Positions 31,874 to 40,220 of a DNA stretch of 64,000 nucleotides are shown in pieces. Source of the DNA: Streptomyces sp. Ag109_O5-10 (GTDB lineage: Bacteria; Actinomycetota; Actinomycetes; Streptomycetales; Streptomycetaceae). Position 1 is the first letter of the stretch. Every line of letters begins with the position of its first letter. A model generated the notes under the pieces. That model had not been told where the DNA came from. It was given only the letters and a program-made list of their open reading frames with translations, and searched no databases. The stretch covers positions 8,184,001 to 8,248,000 of the forward strand of contig NZ_FNTQ01000001.1 in NCBI RefSeq assembly GCF_900105755.1, read 5' to 3'. Both the position numbers and the translations under genes were made by a program.

Positions 31874-33384
31874 TCACGCCACTCGTTGAGGCCCGGGACA
31901 TCGTCAAGCGGTACGGCCCCACCGTCGCCCTCGCCGACGGCAGGCTCACCGTCCTGCCGGGCGAGTCCCACGCCCTCGTCGGCCGCAACGGCGCCGGCAA
32001 GTCCACCCTGGTCAACGTCCTCACCGGCCTCCAGGCTCCGGACGAGGGCACCGTCCGCTTCGACGGCGAACCCGCGCCCGCGCTCGCCGACCGGGACGCC
32101 TGGCGGCGCAAGGTGGCCTGCGTCTACCAGAAGCCGACCGTCGTGCCGGAGCTGACGGTCGCCGAGAACCTCTTCATCAACCGGCAGCCCCTGCACCGGG
32201 GTTTCATCAGCTGGCGGCGGCTCCGCAGGGAAGCCGCCGCGCTCCTCGACACCTGGGACGTCCGCGTCGACCCCGAGGCGCGCACCGCCGACCTCAAGGT
32301 CGAGGACCGGCAGATGGTCGAGATCGCCCGGGCGCTGAGCTTCGGCGCCCGGTTCATCGTCCTCGACGAGCCGACCGCCCAGCTCGACAACCGGGAGATC
32401 GAGCGGCTGTTCAGCCGGATGCGGGCGCTCCAGGACTCGGGCGTGACCTTCCTGTTCATCTCGCACCACCTCCAGGAGGTCTACGAGGTCTGCCAGACCG
32501 TCACCGTGCTCCGCGACGCCCGCTGGATCGTCACCGCCCCTGTCGCCGACCTGCCCAGGGCCGCCCTGGTGGAGGCGATGGCCGGGGAGGCCGTGACCCG
32601 GCAGGAGCAGACGGCACGGGACGCGGTGGCCGCCGAGGCACCCGTCGTCCTCAGCACCAGCGGGCTCACGTCGGAGTCGTACGACGGCATCGACCTCGCC
32701 GTCCGCAGCGGAGAGGTCGTCGGCCTGGCCGGCACCAGCGGCAGCGGCAAGATCGAACTCGCCGAGACCATCGCCGGGCTGCGCACCCCCACCGCCGGGA
32801 CCGCGCAACTGGAAGGCAGGGGGCTGCCGTTCGGGGACGTGCGGGCCGCGCTCCGGGCGGGCGTCGGCTTCGTGCCCCGGGACCGGCACGACCAGGGACT
32901 CGTGGCCGGCATGAGCATCGGTGACAACGCCACCCTGACCGTCCTCGACCGGCTCGGCCGGGGCGGGTTCGTCGGCACCGACCGCAAACGGAGTTTCGCC
33001 GCCGGGCTGATCGAGCGCCTCGACATCCACGCCGAGGGCCCCGACCAGCCCGTCTCCGACCTGTCCGGCGGCAACGCGCAGAAGGTCGTCATGGCCCGCG
33101 CCCTCGCCTCGCGGCCGCGGCTGCTGGTCCTGGTCAACCCCACCGCGGGCGTCGACGTGAAGTCGAAGGAGTCGCTGCTGGCCCGCGTGGACAGCGCCCG
33201 TGAGGACGGCACCGCCGTGCTGGTCGTCTCCGACGAACTCGACGACCTGCGCCGCTGCGACCGCGTCCTCGTCCTCTTCCACGGCCGGACCGTCGCCGAA
33301 CACCCGGCCGGCTGGCACGACCACGAGCTGATCGCCTCCATAGAAGGAGTGGACTCCATGCCCGAAGGAGTGGACCATGGCTGA
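31870..33384 (+). CDS. Sugar ABC importer ATPase (RbsA-like, two nucleotide-binding domains)
   Basis: The 504-residue ATPase has two fused nucleotide-binding domains. The first is canonical, with Walker A GRNGAGKST (about 38-46) and Walker B FIVLDEPTAQLD. The second has Walker A GTSGSGKIE (lacking the usual Ser/Thr after GK), signature LSGGNAQKV and a Walker B that reads LLVLVNPTAGVD, with Asn where the catalytic Glu belongs. One active and one degenerate site is common in CUT2 importers. Its start overlaps the binding-protein stop, and its end overlaps the permease start by eight bases, so all three transport parts are translationally coupled. Confidence 0.92.
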   Translation: MITPLVEARDIVKRYGPTVALADGRLTVLPGESHALVGRNGAGKSTLVNVLTGLQAPDEGTVRFDGEPAPALADRDAWRRKVACVYQKPTVVPELTVAENLFINRQPLHRGFISWRRLRREAAALLDTWDVRVDPEARTADLKVEDRQMVEIARALSFGARFIVLDEPTAQLDNREIERLFSRMRALQDSGVTFLFISHHLQEVYEVCQTVTVLRDARWIVTAPVADLPRAALVEAMAGEAVTRQEQTARDAVAAEAPVVLSTSGLTSESYDGIDLAVRSGEVVGLAGTSGSGKIELAETIAGLRTPTAGTAQLEGRGLPFGDVRAALRAGVGFVPRDRHDQGLVAGMSIGDNATLTVLDRLGRGGFVGTDRKRSFAAGLIERLDIHAEGPDQPVSDLSGGNAQKVVMARALASRPRLLVLVNPTAGVDVKSKESLLARVDSAREDGTAVLVVSDELDDLRRCDRVLVLFHGRTVAEHPAGWHDHELIASIEGVDSMPEGVDHG

Positions 33385-34402
33385 GACCAAGGCCCCGCCG
33401 CTCACCCCGGTGCGCTCCCCCGACCCGCGCGCGGCCCGCACGGTCATCCTGCGCCGGGCCCGTGAACTCGCCCTCGTCCCGGCCCTGTTGCTGCTCATGG
33501 TGCTGGGCGCGGTGGTCAACGACTCGTTCCTCACCGAGCGCAACCTGATCTCCATCCTCGGCGCCTCCGCCGCCCTCGCGATGGTGGTGCTCGCCGAGTC
33601 GCTGGTCCTGATCACCGGGAAGTTCGACCTCTCCCTGGAGTCGGTCGTCGGCATCGCGCCCGCCGTCGGCGCCCTCCTGGTGCTGCCGTCGGCCGAGTCC
33701 GGCTGGGGCACGGAGTTCCCAGCCGCCCTCGCCATGGTCGCGATCCTGGTCGTCGGCGCGGCCGTCGGCGCCTTCAACGGCATCCTGGTCGTCAAGTTCA
33801 AGCTCAACGCCTTCATCGTGACGCTCGCGATGCTGATCGTGCTGCGCGGTGTGCTGGTCGGCGCCACCAAGGGCAAGACCCTGTTCGGGATGCCCGACAG
33901 CTTCTTCACCCTGGCCACCACCACGTTCCTCAGCGTCCCCATGTCGGTGTGGCTGGCCGCGGTCGCCTTCGCGGTCACCGGCCTCGTGCTGAAGTACCAC
34001 CGGGTCGGCCGCGCCCTGTACGCCATCGGCGGCAACGCCGACGCGGCCCGCGCCGCCGGTGTCCGCGTCGACCGGGTGATGCTCGGGGTGTTCGTGGTGG
34101 CGGGGGTCCTCGCCTCCGTCGGCGGGATCATGCAGACCGGGTACGTGGGCGCGATCAGCGCCAACCAGGGCAACAACATGATCTTCACGGTCTTCGCCGC
34201 CGCGGTGATCGGCGGCATCAGCCTCGACGGCGGCAAGGGCACCATGTTCGGCGCCCTGACCGGCGTACTCCTTCTGGGTGTCGTGCAGAACCTGCTCACC
34301 CTGGCGCAGGTGCCGTCGTTCTGGATCCAGGCCATCTACGGCGGCATCATCCTCGTCGCCCTCATGATCGCCCGTGTCACCACGGGACGGGCCCAGGACT
34401 GA
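33377..34402 (+). CDS. Sugar ABC importer permease (RbsC-like)
   Basis: The 341-residue protein has about nine or ten membrane helices after a hydrophilic start of some 30 residues. It belongs to the CUT2 permease family: GRALYAIGGNADAARAAGV is the conserved cytoplasmic loop that contacts the ATPase, and GGISLDGGKGTMFGALTGV is also typical. It starts eight bases inside the ATPase gene. The fuconate dehydratase gene follows after 41 bases. It is expected to form a homodimeric channel for the sugar bound by the lipoprotein. Confidence 0.92.
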   Translation: MAETKAPPLTPVRSPDPRAARTVILRRARELALVPALLLLMVLGAVVNDSFLTERNLISILGASAALAMVVLAESLVLITGKFDLSLESVVGIAPAVGALLVLPSAESGWGTEFPAALAMVAILVVGAAVGAFNGILVVKFKLNAFIVTLAMLIVLRGVLVGATKGKTLFGMPDSFFTLATTTFLSVPMSVWLAAVAFAVTGLVLKYHRVGRALYAIGGNADAARAAGVRVDRVMLGVFVVAGVLASVGGIMQTGYVGAISANQGNNMIFTVFAAAVIGGISLDGGKGTMFGALTGVLLLGVVQNLLTLAQVPSFWIQAIYGGIILVALMIARVTTGRAQD

Positions 34403-34443
34403 CCCGCCCGCGTCCCGAACCCCACCCGAAGGAAAGGCAATCC

Positions 34444-35784
34444 GTGTCCCCGAGCCCCGCCCGCATCACCGCGGTCCACACCTACGACATCCGCTTCCCC
34501 ACCTCGCGCGAGCTCGACGGCTCCGACGCGATGAACCCGGACCCCGACTACTCGGCGGCCTACGTCGTGCTGCGCACCGACGCGGGCGACGGGCACGAGG
34601 GGCACGGGTTCACGTTCACCATCGGGCGGGGCAACGACGTCCAGGTCGCCGCGATCGACGCGCTGCGGAACCATGTGCTCGGCCGCCCGGTCGACGAGGT
34701 CTGCGCCGACCCCGGATCCGTCTACCGGGACCTGATCGGCGACAGCCAGCTGCGCTGGCTCGGCCCCGAGAAGGGCGTGATGCACATGGCGATCGGCGCG
34801 GTCGTCAACGCCGTCTGGGACCTCGCCGCCCGCCGCGCCGGCAAGCCGCTGTGGCAGCTGCTCGCCGACGCCGACCCCGAGTGGATCGTCCGGCAGATCG
34901 ACTTCCGCTACCTCACCGACGCCCTCACCCCCGAGGAGGCCCTGGACATCCTCCAGCGGGGCCGGGAGGGTGCCGAGGGGCGGCGGGCCCGCCTCCTCGA
35001 CCACGGCTTCCCCGCCTACACCACGTCGGCCGGCTGGCTCGGCTACGACGACGAGAAGCTCACCCGGCTGGCCGCGCAGGCGGTCGCCGACGGGTTCCGG
35101 CAGATCAAGCTCAAGGTCGGCGCCGACCTCGACGACGACATCAGACGCTGCCGGGTCGCCCGCCAGGTCGTCGGCCCGGACATCCGCATGGCCATCGACG
35201 CCAACCAGCGCTGGAACGTCGACGAGGCGATCCGCTGGACCAAGGCCCTCGCCGAGTTCGACCCGTACTGGATCGAGGAGCCCACCAGCCCCGACGACAT
35301 CCTCGGCCACGCGGCGATCCGCCGCGCCGTCGCCCCGGTGAAGGTGGCCACCGGCGAGCACGTACAGAACCGGATCGTCTTCAAGCAGCTGCTCCAGGCC
35401 GGTGCCGTCGACATCGTCCAGATCGACGCGGCCCGGGTCGCCGGCGTCAACGAGAACCTCGCCGTCCTGCTGCTGGCCGCCAAGTTCGGGGTCCCGGTCT
35501 GCCCGCACGCGGGCGGCGTCGGCCTGTGCGAACTCGTCCAGCACCTCTCGATGTACGACTACCTGGCCGTCTCCGGCACCACCGAGGACCGGGTCATCGA
35601 GTACGTCGACCACCTGCACGACCACTTCCGCGACCCGGTGGTGATCCGCGAAGGTCATTACGCGGCACCCACCGCACCGGGCTTCTCGGCCGCCCTGCTG
35701 CCGGAGTCCGTCGCGGAGTACACCTACCCCGGCGGCACCTTCTGGGCCGCCGACCCCGAGACACAGAAGGGACAGGCGGCATGA
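34444..35784 (+). CDS. L-fuconate dehydratase (enolase superfamily)
   Basis: This 446-residue enzyme converts L-fuconate to 2-keto-3-deoxy-L-fuconate with Mg2+. It shows the features of FucD-type enolase-superfamily members: KLK near 222-224, metal ligands in IDANQRW (near 251), IEEPTSPDD and GEHVQNRI, and the catalytic His of CPHAGGVGLCE near 355. The N-terminal PTSRELDGSDAMNPDPDYSA string is also characteristic of fuconate dehydratases rather than of other acid-sugar dehydratases. AAGGAAAGG precedes the GTG at 34444. It is the first catabolic gene after the importer and ends in an ATGA overlap with the SDR. Confidence 0.92.
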   Translation: MSPSPARITAVHTYDIRFPTSRELDGSDAMNPDPDYSAAYVVLRTDAGDGHEGHGFTFTIGRGNDVQVAAIDALRNHVLGRPVDEVCADPGSVYRDLIGDSQLRWLGPEKGVMHMAIGAVVNAVWDLAARRAGKPLWQLLADADPEWIVRQIDFRYLTDALTPEEALDILQRGREGAEGRRARLLDHGFPAYTTSAGWLGYDDEKLTRLAAQAVADGFRQIKLKVGADLDDDIRRCRVARQVVGPDIRMAIDANQRWNVDEAIRWTKALAEFDPYWIEEPTSPDDILGHAAIRRAVAPVKVATGEHVQNRIVFKQLLQAGAVDIVQIDAARVAGVNENLAVLLLAAKFGVPVCPHAGGVGLCELVQHLSMYDYLAVSGTTEDRVIEYVDHLHDHFRDPVVIREGHYAAPTAPGFSAALLPESVAEYTYPGGTFWAADPETQKGQAA

Positions 35785-36536
35785 CCGACTTCGAGGGTCT
35801 GAGGGCCCTGGTCACCGGGGGCGCCTCCGGGATCGGGCGGGCCACCGCCGAGCTGCTCGCCGAGCGCGGTGCCCAGGTCGCCGTCCTCGACCTCGACCCG
35901 TCCGCCGTGGAGAAGCCGCTGCTCGGCTTCCAGGCCGACGTCACCGACGACGCGTCCGTGCGGACGGCCGTGGCGAGCGCCGCGGAAGCGCTGGGCGGAC
36001 TCGACGTCCTGGTCAACAACGCGGGCATCGGCGCCCAGGGCACGGTCGAGGACAACGACGACGACGAGTGGCGCCGCGTCTTCGACGTCAACGTCCTCGG
36101 CATGGTCCGCGCGGCCCGCGCCGCCCTCCCGCACCTGCGCCGCTCCGAGCACGCGGCGATCGTCAACACCTGCTCCATCGCCGCCACCGCCGGCCTGCCG
36201 CAGCGCGCCCTGTACAGCGCCACCAAGGGCGCCGTGTACTCCCTGACGCTGGCCATGGCCGCCGACCACGTCCGCGAGGGGGTCCGCGTGAACTGCGTCA
36301 ACCCCGGCACGGCCGACACCCCGTGGATCGGCCGCCTCCTGGACAAGGCGCCCGACCCGGCCGCCGAGCGCGTCGCCCTGGAGGCCCGCCAGCCCGCCGG
36401 GCGGCTGGTCTCGGCCGCCGAGGTCGCCGGTGCCATCGCCTACCTGGCGAGCCCGCTCTCCGGCGCCACCACCGGCACCTCCCTCGCCGTCGACGGCGGC
36501 ATGCAGGGCCTCAGGCTGCGGCCGGTGGGCCAGTGA
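35781..36536 (+). CDS. SDR dehydrogenase, probably 2-keto-3-deoxy-L-fuconate dehydrogenase
   Basis: The 251-residue protein is a classical SDR with TGGASGIG at 12-19, VNNAG at 78-82, Ser132, Tyr145 and Lys149 (YSATK). Just after fuconate dehydratase in a translationally coupled operon, it most likely oxidises 2-keto-3-deoxy-L-fuconate to 2,4-diketo-3-deoxy-L-fuconate with NAD+, as in the Xanthomonas-type pathway. L-fucose dehydrogenase is the alternative role, but the adjacent AKR is a better candidate for that. Its stop overlaps the AKR start as GTGA. Confidence 0.85.
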   Translation: MTDFEGLRALVTGGASGIGRATAELLAERGAQVAVLDLDPSAVEKPLLGFQADVTDDASVRTAVASAAEALGGLDVLVNNAGIGAQGTVEDNDDDEWRRVFDVNVLGMVRAARAALPHLRRSEHAAIVNTCSIAATAGLPQRALYSATKGAVYSLTLAMAADHVREGVRVNCVNPGTADTPWIGRLLDKAPDPAAERVALEARQPAGRLVSAAEVAGAIAYLASPLSGATTGTSLAVDGGMQGLRLRPVGQ

Positions 36537-37519
36537 ACGCCCTCGGCCGCAGCGGTGTCCGGGTCAGCCCGCTGGGCCTCGGCGCCGCCGTGATCGGCAA
36601 CCTCTACACCGAACTCCCCGACCGGCAGGCGTACGACACCGTCACCGCCGCCTGGCAGCACGGCATCCGCTACTTCGACACCGCCCCGCACTACGGCCTG
36701 GGGCTCTCGGAGCGGCGGCTGGGCGAGGCCCTGCGCCAGTACGACCGGGACGCCTACACCCTCTCCACCAAGGCCGGCCGCCGCCTGGAACCGGGGCCCG
36801 GCGACGGCGACGACCTCGCCCACGGCTTCGCCGTGCCCGACACCCTGCGCCGGGTCTGGGACTTCACCGCCGACGGCATCCGCAGCACCCTGGAGGCGAG
36901 CCTGGAGCGGCTCGGCCTCGACCGGGTCGACGTCGTGTACCTGCACGACCCCGACGACCACGCCGAACAGGCCTTCCGCGAGGGCTACCCGGCCCTGGAG
37001 AAGCTGCGCGCCGAGGGTGTCGTGGGCGCGATCGGCGCCGGCATGAACCAGACGGCGATGCTCACCCGGTTCGTCCGCGACACCGACGTCGACGTGGTGC
37101 TGTGTGCCGGCCGCTACACCCTCCTCGACCAGAGCGCCCTCACCGACCTGCTCCCGGCCGCCGCGGAACGCGGCACCTCCGTGGTGATCGGCGGGGCGTT
37201 CAACTCCGGTTTGCTGGCCGACCCGAAGCCGGACGCCACCTACAACTACACGCAGGCGTCCACCGAGTTGCTCTCCCGCGCCCTGCGCCTCAAGGCGCTC
37301 GCCGAGGAACACGGGACCACGTTGCGTGCCGCCGCCCTCGCCTTCTGCGCGGCCCACCCGGCCGTGGCGAGCGTCCTGGTCGGGGCCCGCTCGGCGGCCG
37401 AGATCGCGGACGGGGCGGAGCAGTTCGCCGCGCACGTCCCCGCCGCCTTCTGGCAGGAGCTGCGCGCCTCAGGCCTGCTGCCCGCCGACGCCCCCGTACC
37501 CACGGAGGAGGGGTCATGA
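36533..37519 (+). CDS. Aldo/keto reductase, probable L-fucose dehydrogenase
   Basis: The 328-residue enzyme has the complete AKR tetrad: Asp49, Tyr54, Lys80 and His138. Its N-terminal start (GRSGVRVSPLGLGAAVIGNL) and the YLHDPDD segment match the D-threo-aldose/L-fucose 1-dehydrogenase group of AKRs, which oxidise L-fucose at C1 to the lactone with NAD(P)+. Operon position, between the pathway SDR and the mutarotase, supports the role. The GTG start overlaps the previous stop and the ATG of the next gene overlaps its own stop, so coupling is tight. The other AKR in this window (at 14 kb) is a broken, unrelated copy. Confidence 0.88.
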   Translation: MNALGRSGVRVSPLGLGAAVIGNLYTELPDRQAYDTVTAAWQHGIRYFDTAPHYGLGLSERRLGEALRQYDRDAYTLSTKAGRRLEPGPGDGDDLAHGFAVPDTLRRVWDFTADGIRSTLEASLERLGLDRVDVVYLHDPDDHAEQAFREGYPALEKLRAEGVVGAIGAGMNQTAMLTRFVRDTDVDVVLCAGRYTLLDQSALTDLLPAAAERGTSVVIGGAFNSGLLADPKPDATYNYTQASTELLSRALRLKALAEEHGTTLRAAALAFCAAHPAVASVLVGARSAAEIADGAEQFAAHVPAAFWQELRASGLLPADAPVPTEEGS

Positions 37520-37830
37520 GGGTCGCCCTGCACACCAAGGTCCGGGCCGACCGCATCCCCGAGTACGAGGCCGCCCACCGCGAGGTCCCCGCCGAACTCA
37601 CCGACGCCATCCGCGCGGCCGGGGCCACCTCCTGGACCATCTGGCGCAGGGGGACCGACCTCTTCCACGTCCTGGACTGCGCCGACTACGGCCGCCTCCT
37701 CGCCGAACTGGAGCGGCTCCCGGTCAACGTGGCCTGGCAGGCCCGGATGGCCGAGCTTCTCGACGTCGTCCACGACTACTCCGAGGCGGGCTCGGAGGCC
37801 GGCCTGCCCGTCGTATGGGAGCTGCCGTGA
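37516..37830 (+). CDS. L-fucose/L-rhamnose mutarotase (RhaM family)
   Basis: This 104-residue protein belongs to the RhaM/DUF718 mutarotase family, which interconverts alpha and beta anomers of 6-deoxy-hexoses. The catalytic His21 is in EAAHREVP, and WTIWRRG, LFHVLDC and NVAWQARMAELL are family segments. The protein is full length. In this operon it would supply the anomer used by the fucose dehydrogenase. ATGA and GTGA overlaps join it to both neighbours. Rhamnose is an alternative substrate, but no rhamnose isomerase or kinase is nearby. Confidence 0.92.
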   Translation: MRVALHTKVRADRIPEYEAAHREVPAELTDAIRAAGATSWTIWRRGTDLFHVLDCADYGRLLAELERLPVNVAWQARMAELLDVVHDYSEAGSEAGLPVVWELP

Positions 37831-38657
37831 CGATCGACGCCCACCACCACGTCTGGGACCTCTCGGTACGGGACCAGGACTGGATCACCGGACCGGGACT
37901 CCGGCCGCTCAGAAGGAACTTCACCGTCGAGGACCTCGCACCCGAGGCCGCGGCGGCCGGGGTCACCCGCACGGTCCTCGTCCAGACGATCACCGTCCCC
38001 GAGGAGACCCCCGAGTTCCTCGCCCTCGCCGACGCCCACGACCTGGTCGCCGGAGTCGTCGGCTGGACCGACCTGACCCGCCCGGACGTCTCCGACACAC
38101 TCGCCCGCCTGCGCGAACTCCCCGGCGGCCCCTACCTGAAGGGCATCCGCCACCAGGTCCAGGGCGAACCCGACCCGGAGTGGTTGCTGCGCCCGGACGT
38201 CGCCCGGGGCCTGGCCGCGCTCGCGGACGCGGGCCTGGTCTACGACCTCGTCGTCCAGGCCCACCAGCTCCCGGCCGCCGTCAAGGCCGCCGAGTCCCAC
38301 CCGGACCTCACCTTCGTCCTCGACCACCTGGGCAAGCCGCCCATCGCGTCCGGCGCCCTCGAACCCTGGGCCGGGGCCGTCCGCGCCCTCGCCGCCCGCC
38401 CCAACACCGTCTGCAAGCTCTCCGGCATGGTCACGGAGGCCGACCACGCCTCCTGGACCGTCGACGACCTGCGCCCGTACGCCGAGACGGTCCTGGACGC
38501 CTTCGGCCCCGACCGCCTGATGTTCGGCTCGGACTGGCCGGTGTGCGTCCTGGCCGGGACCTACGGCGAAGTCCTCGACGCGGCGGTCCAGTTGGTAGCC
38601 CCGACCGACCGCACCGCCGTCTTCGAGACCACCGCCGCCCGGGTCTACGGCCTCTGA
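37827..38657 (+). CDS. Amidohydrolase-family L-fuconolactonase
   Basis: The 276-residue protein is an amidohydrolase-superfamily lactonase. Metal and active-site residues are in DAHHHVWD (4-11), LDHLGKPP (about 170) and FGSDWPVC (Asp near 236). It would hydrolyse L-fucono-lactone made by the AKR to L-fuconate for the dehydratase. Related 2-pyrone-dicarboxylate lactonases share the fold, but the operon points to fuconolactone. It is the last gene of the operon. Its 3' end overlaps the convergent lipase maturation factor-like gene by 13 bases, so the operon has no free terminator there. Confidence 0.9.
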   Translation: MTIDAHHHVWDLSVRDQDWITGPGLRPLRRNFTVEDLAPEAAAAGVTRTVLVQTITVPEETPEFLALADAHDLVAGVVGWTDLTRPDVSDTLARLRELPGGPYLKGIRHQVQGEPDPEWLLRPDVARGLAALADAGLVYDLVVQAHQLPAAVKAAESHPDLTFVLDHLGKPPIASGALEPWAGAVRALAARPNTVCKLSGMVTEADHASWTVDDLRPYAETVLDAFGPDRLMFGSDWPVCVLAGTYGEVLDAAVQLVAPTDRTAVFETTAARVYGL

Positions 38658-40066
38658 GCCGTCCCCGTCAGCCGGGTCGGCGGCAGGAACTCCCGTACGT
38701 AGGTCCGCTCCCAGCACGCGCCCGTCTCCCGGAGCTCCCGCCAGTCGGTGTAGCGGTAGCGGAAGAGGCGGGCGCGGACGAAGCGCGGGGGCTCGCCGGG
38801 CGGGAAGGGGGAGCGGCGCAGCAGCCTGAGCGTGTCCCGGTCGTTCTCCAGGAGGCGCTCGACCAGCCCGCCGAACCACTCCCCGGCGTACGCGGGGGAG
38901 AGGGCGGCGAACCACATCAGCCAGTCCAGCCGGAGGTGGTAGGGCGCGAACTGGCGCGGCCAGTGCCGGGGGTCGCCCGGCTTGCCCCTGAACTCGTACT
39001 CCCGCCAGTCCGATTCCTCGCGCGGGGTGCCGTCCAGCGTGCCCTCGACCACCACCTCGTAGCGGACCCGGCTGACGCTGCCGAACGCGCCGTAGGTGTT
39101 GACCAGGTGCAGCGGGTCGAAGGAGCGGTTCATGACCTGGCGGCGGGAGACCATGTTCACCACCGGTCGGTAGCTCAGGAAGAGGAGCAGCGCGGCCACG
39201 GCGAGGACGACCACCTCGTACCAGAGCGGAGCGGGCGGCGCGGTACGGCGGTCCGTGGGGAGACGGAGCGCCGACACGGCCAGCACGATGGTGATCCAGT
39301 TCAGCCAGGCGAAGTTGCCGGAGGCCACCAGCCACAGCTGGGTGAGGATCATCAGCGACGCGGCCGCCGTCGCGACCGGCTGCGGGGTGAACAGCAGGAA
39401 GGGGACCAGCAGCTGGGTGACGTGGTTCGCGGCCACCTCCGCCTTGTGCACCGGTCCGGGCAGATGGTGGAAGAACCAGCTCAGCGGGCCCGGCATCGGC
39501 TGGGTCTCGTGGTGGTAGTGGAGACAGGTGAGCTTGCGCCAGCAGGCGTCCCCGCGCATCTTGATCAGCCCGGCCCCGAACTCCACCCGGAACAGGATCC
39601 AGCGCAGCAGGAAGAGCACCACGACCGGCGGGGCCACCTCGTCGTTGCCCAGGAAGACGGCGAGGAAGCCGGTCTCCAGGAGCAGCGACTCCCAGCCGAA
39701 CGCGTACCAGGTCTGGCCGACATTGACGATCGAGAGGTACAGCGCCCAGGGGACCAGCCACAGCACCATCCCGGCCCACAGCGGGAGTTCGGAGTCCGCG
39801 CCCGCCAGCAGCGCCGCCGACACCGCGCAGCCCGCCCAGGCACAGCCCGCGAAGAGGCGGTCCGAGTAGCGCAGCTGGAACAGGCTCGGCGCCCGCCGGA
39901 AGGGGACGCGGGCGACGTACCTCGGGATCGGCAGCATCCCGCGCTCGCCCAGCAGGGCCCGGAACTGCAGCGCCGCCGTCAGGAACGCGACGAGGTACAC
40001 GGCGGCCAGAGCCCGCTGGAAGACCAGCCGGCTCACCCAGTACCCGGGGTCGGTGAACCAGTCCAC
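38645..40066 (-). CDS. Lipase maturation factor family membrane protein
   Basis: The 473-residue protein resembles the bacterial homologues of lipase maturation factor 1. It has about nine membrane helices in its first 300 residues. Characteristic segments are WYAFGWESLLLETGF, RWILFRVEFGAGLIK and, near the end, LVNTYGAFGSV and WREYEFRGKPGDP. In animals the family helps fold dimeric lipases in the ER. In actinobacteria the role is unknown. The GTG at 40066 is preceded by AGGAG. It converges with and overlaps the fuconolactonase gene by 13 bases and is divergent from the SpoIIE phosphatase gene. Nothing else ties it to fucose metabolism. Confidence 0.88.
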   Translation of the reverse strand: MDWFTDPGYWVSRLVFQRALAAVYLVAFLTAALQFRALLGERGMLPIPRYVARVPFRRAPSLFQLRYSDRLFAGCAWAGCAVSAALLAGADSELPLWAGMVLWLVPWALYLSIVNVGQTWYAFGWESLLLETGFLAVFLGNDEVAPPVVVLFLLRWILFRVEFGAGLIKMRGDACWRKLTCLHYHHETQPMPGPLSWFFHHLPGPVHKAEVAANHVTQLLVPFLLFTPQPVATAAASLMILTQLWLVASGNFAWLNWITIVLAVSALRLPTDRRTAPPAPLWYEVVVLAVAALLLFLSYRPVVNMVSRRQVMNRSFDPLHLVNTYGAFGSVSRVRYEVVVEGTLDGTPREESDWREYEFRGKPGDPRHWPRQFAPYHLRLDWLMWFAALSPAYAGEWFGGLVERLLENDRDTLRLLRRSPFPPGEPPRFVRARLFRYRYTDWRELRETGACWERTYVREFLPPTRLTGTAQRP

Positions 40067-40185
40067 GGTCGTGCGCTCCTGACTCTCTCCGGTGTGCGGC
40101 CCGGACGGGCAGGGCCTGTCACCCTGTGTACCGTGCCTTCCCGCTTGCGTAACCCGGGCGAGTGAAACAGACAATAAGGGAGGAA

Positions 40186-40214
40186 TTGCCCACAAAGGGT
40201 TCCCCTGGCATGGT
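40186..40214 (+). promoter_or_regulatory. Candidate leaderless promoter of the SpoIIE phosphatase gene
   Basis: TTGCCC and CATGGT are spaced by 17 bases, and CATGGT ends six bases before the ATG at 40221. This geometry would start the transcript at or near the A of the ATG, consistent with the absence of a ribosome-binding site. Confidence 0.45.
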
Positions 40215-40220
40215 GGCCCC

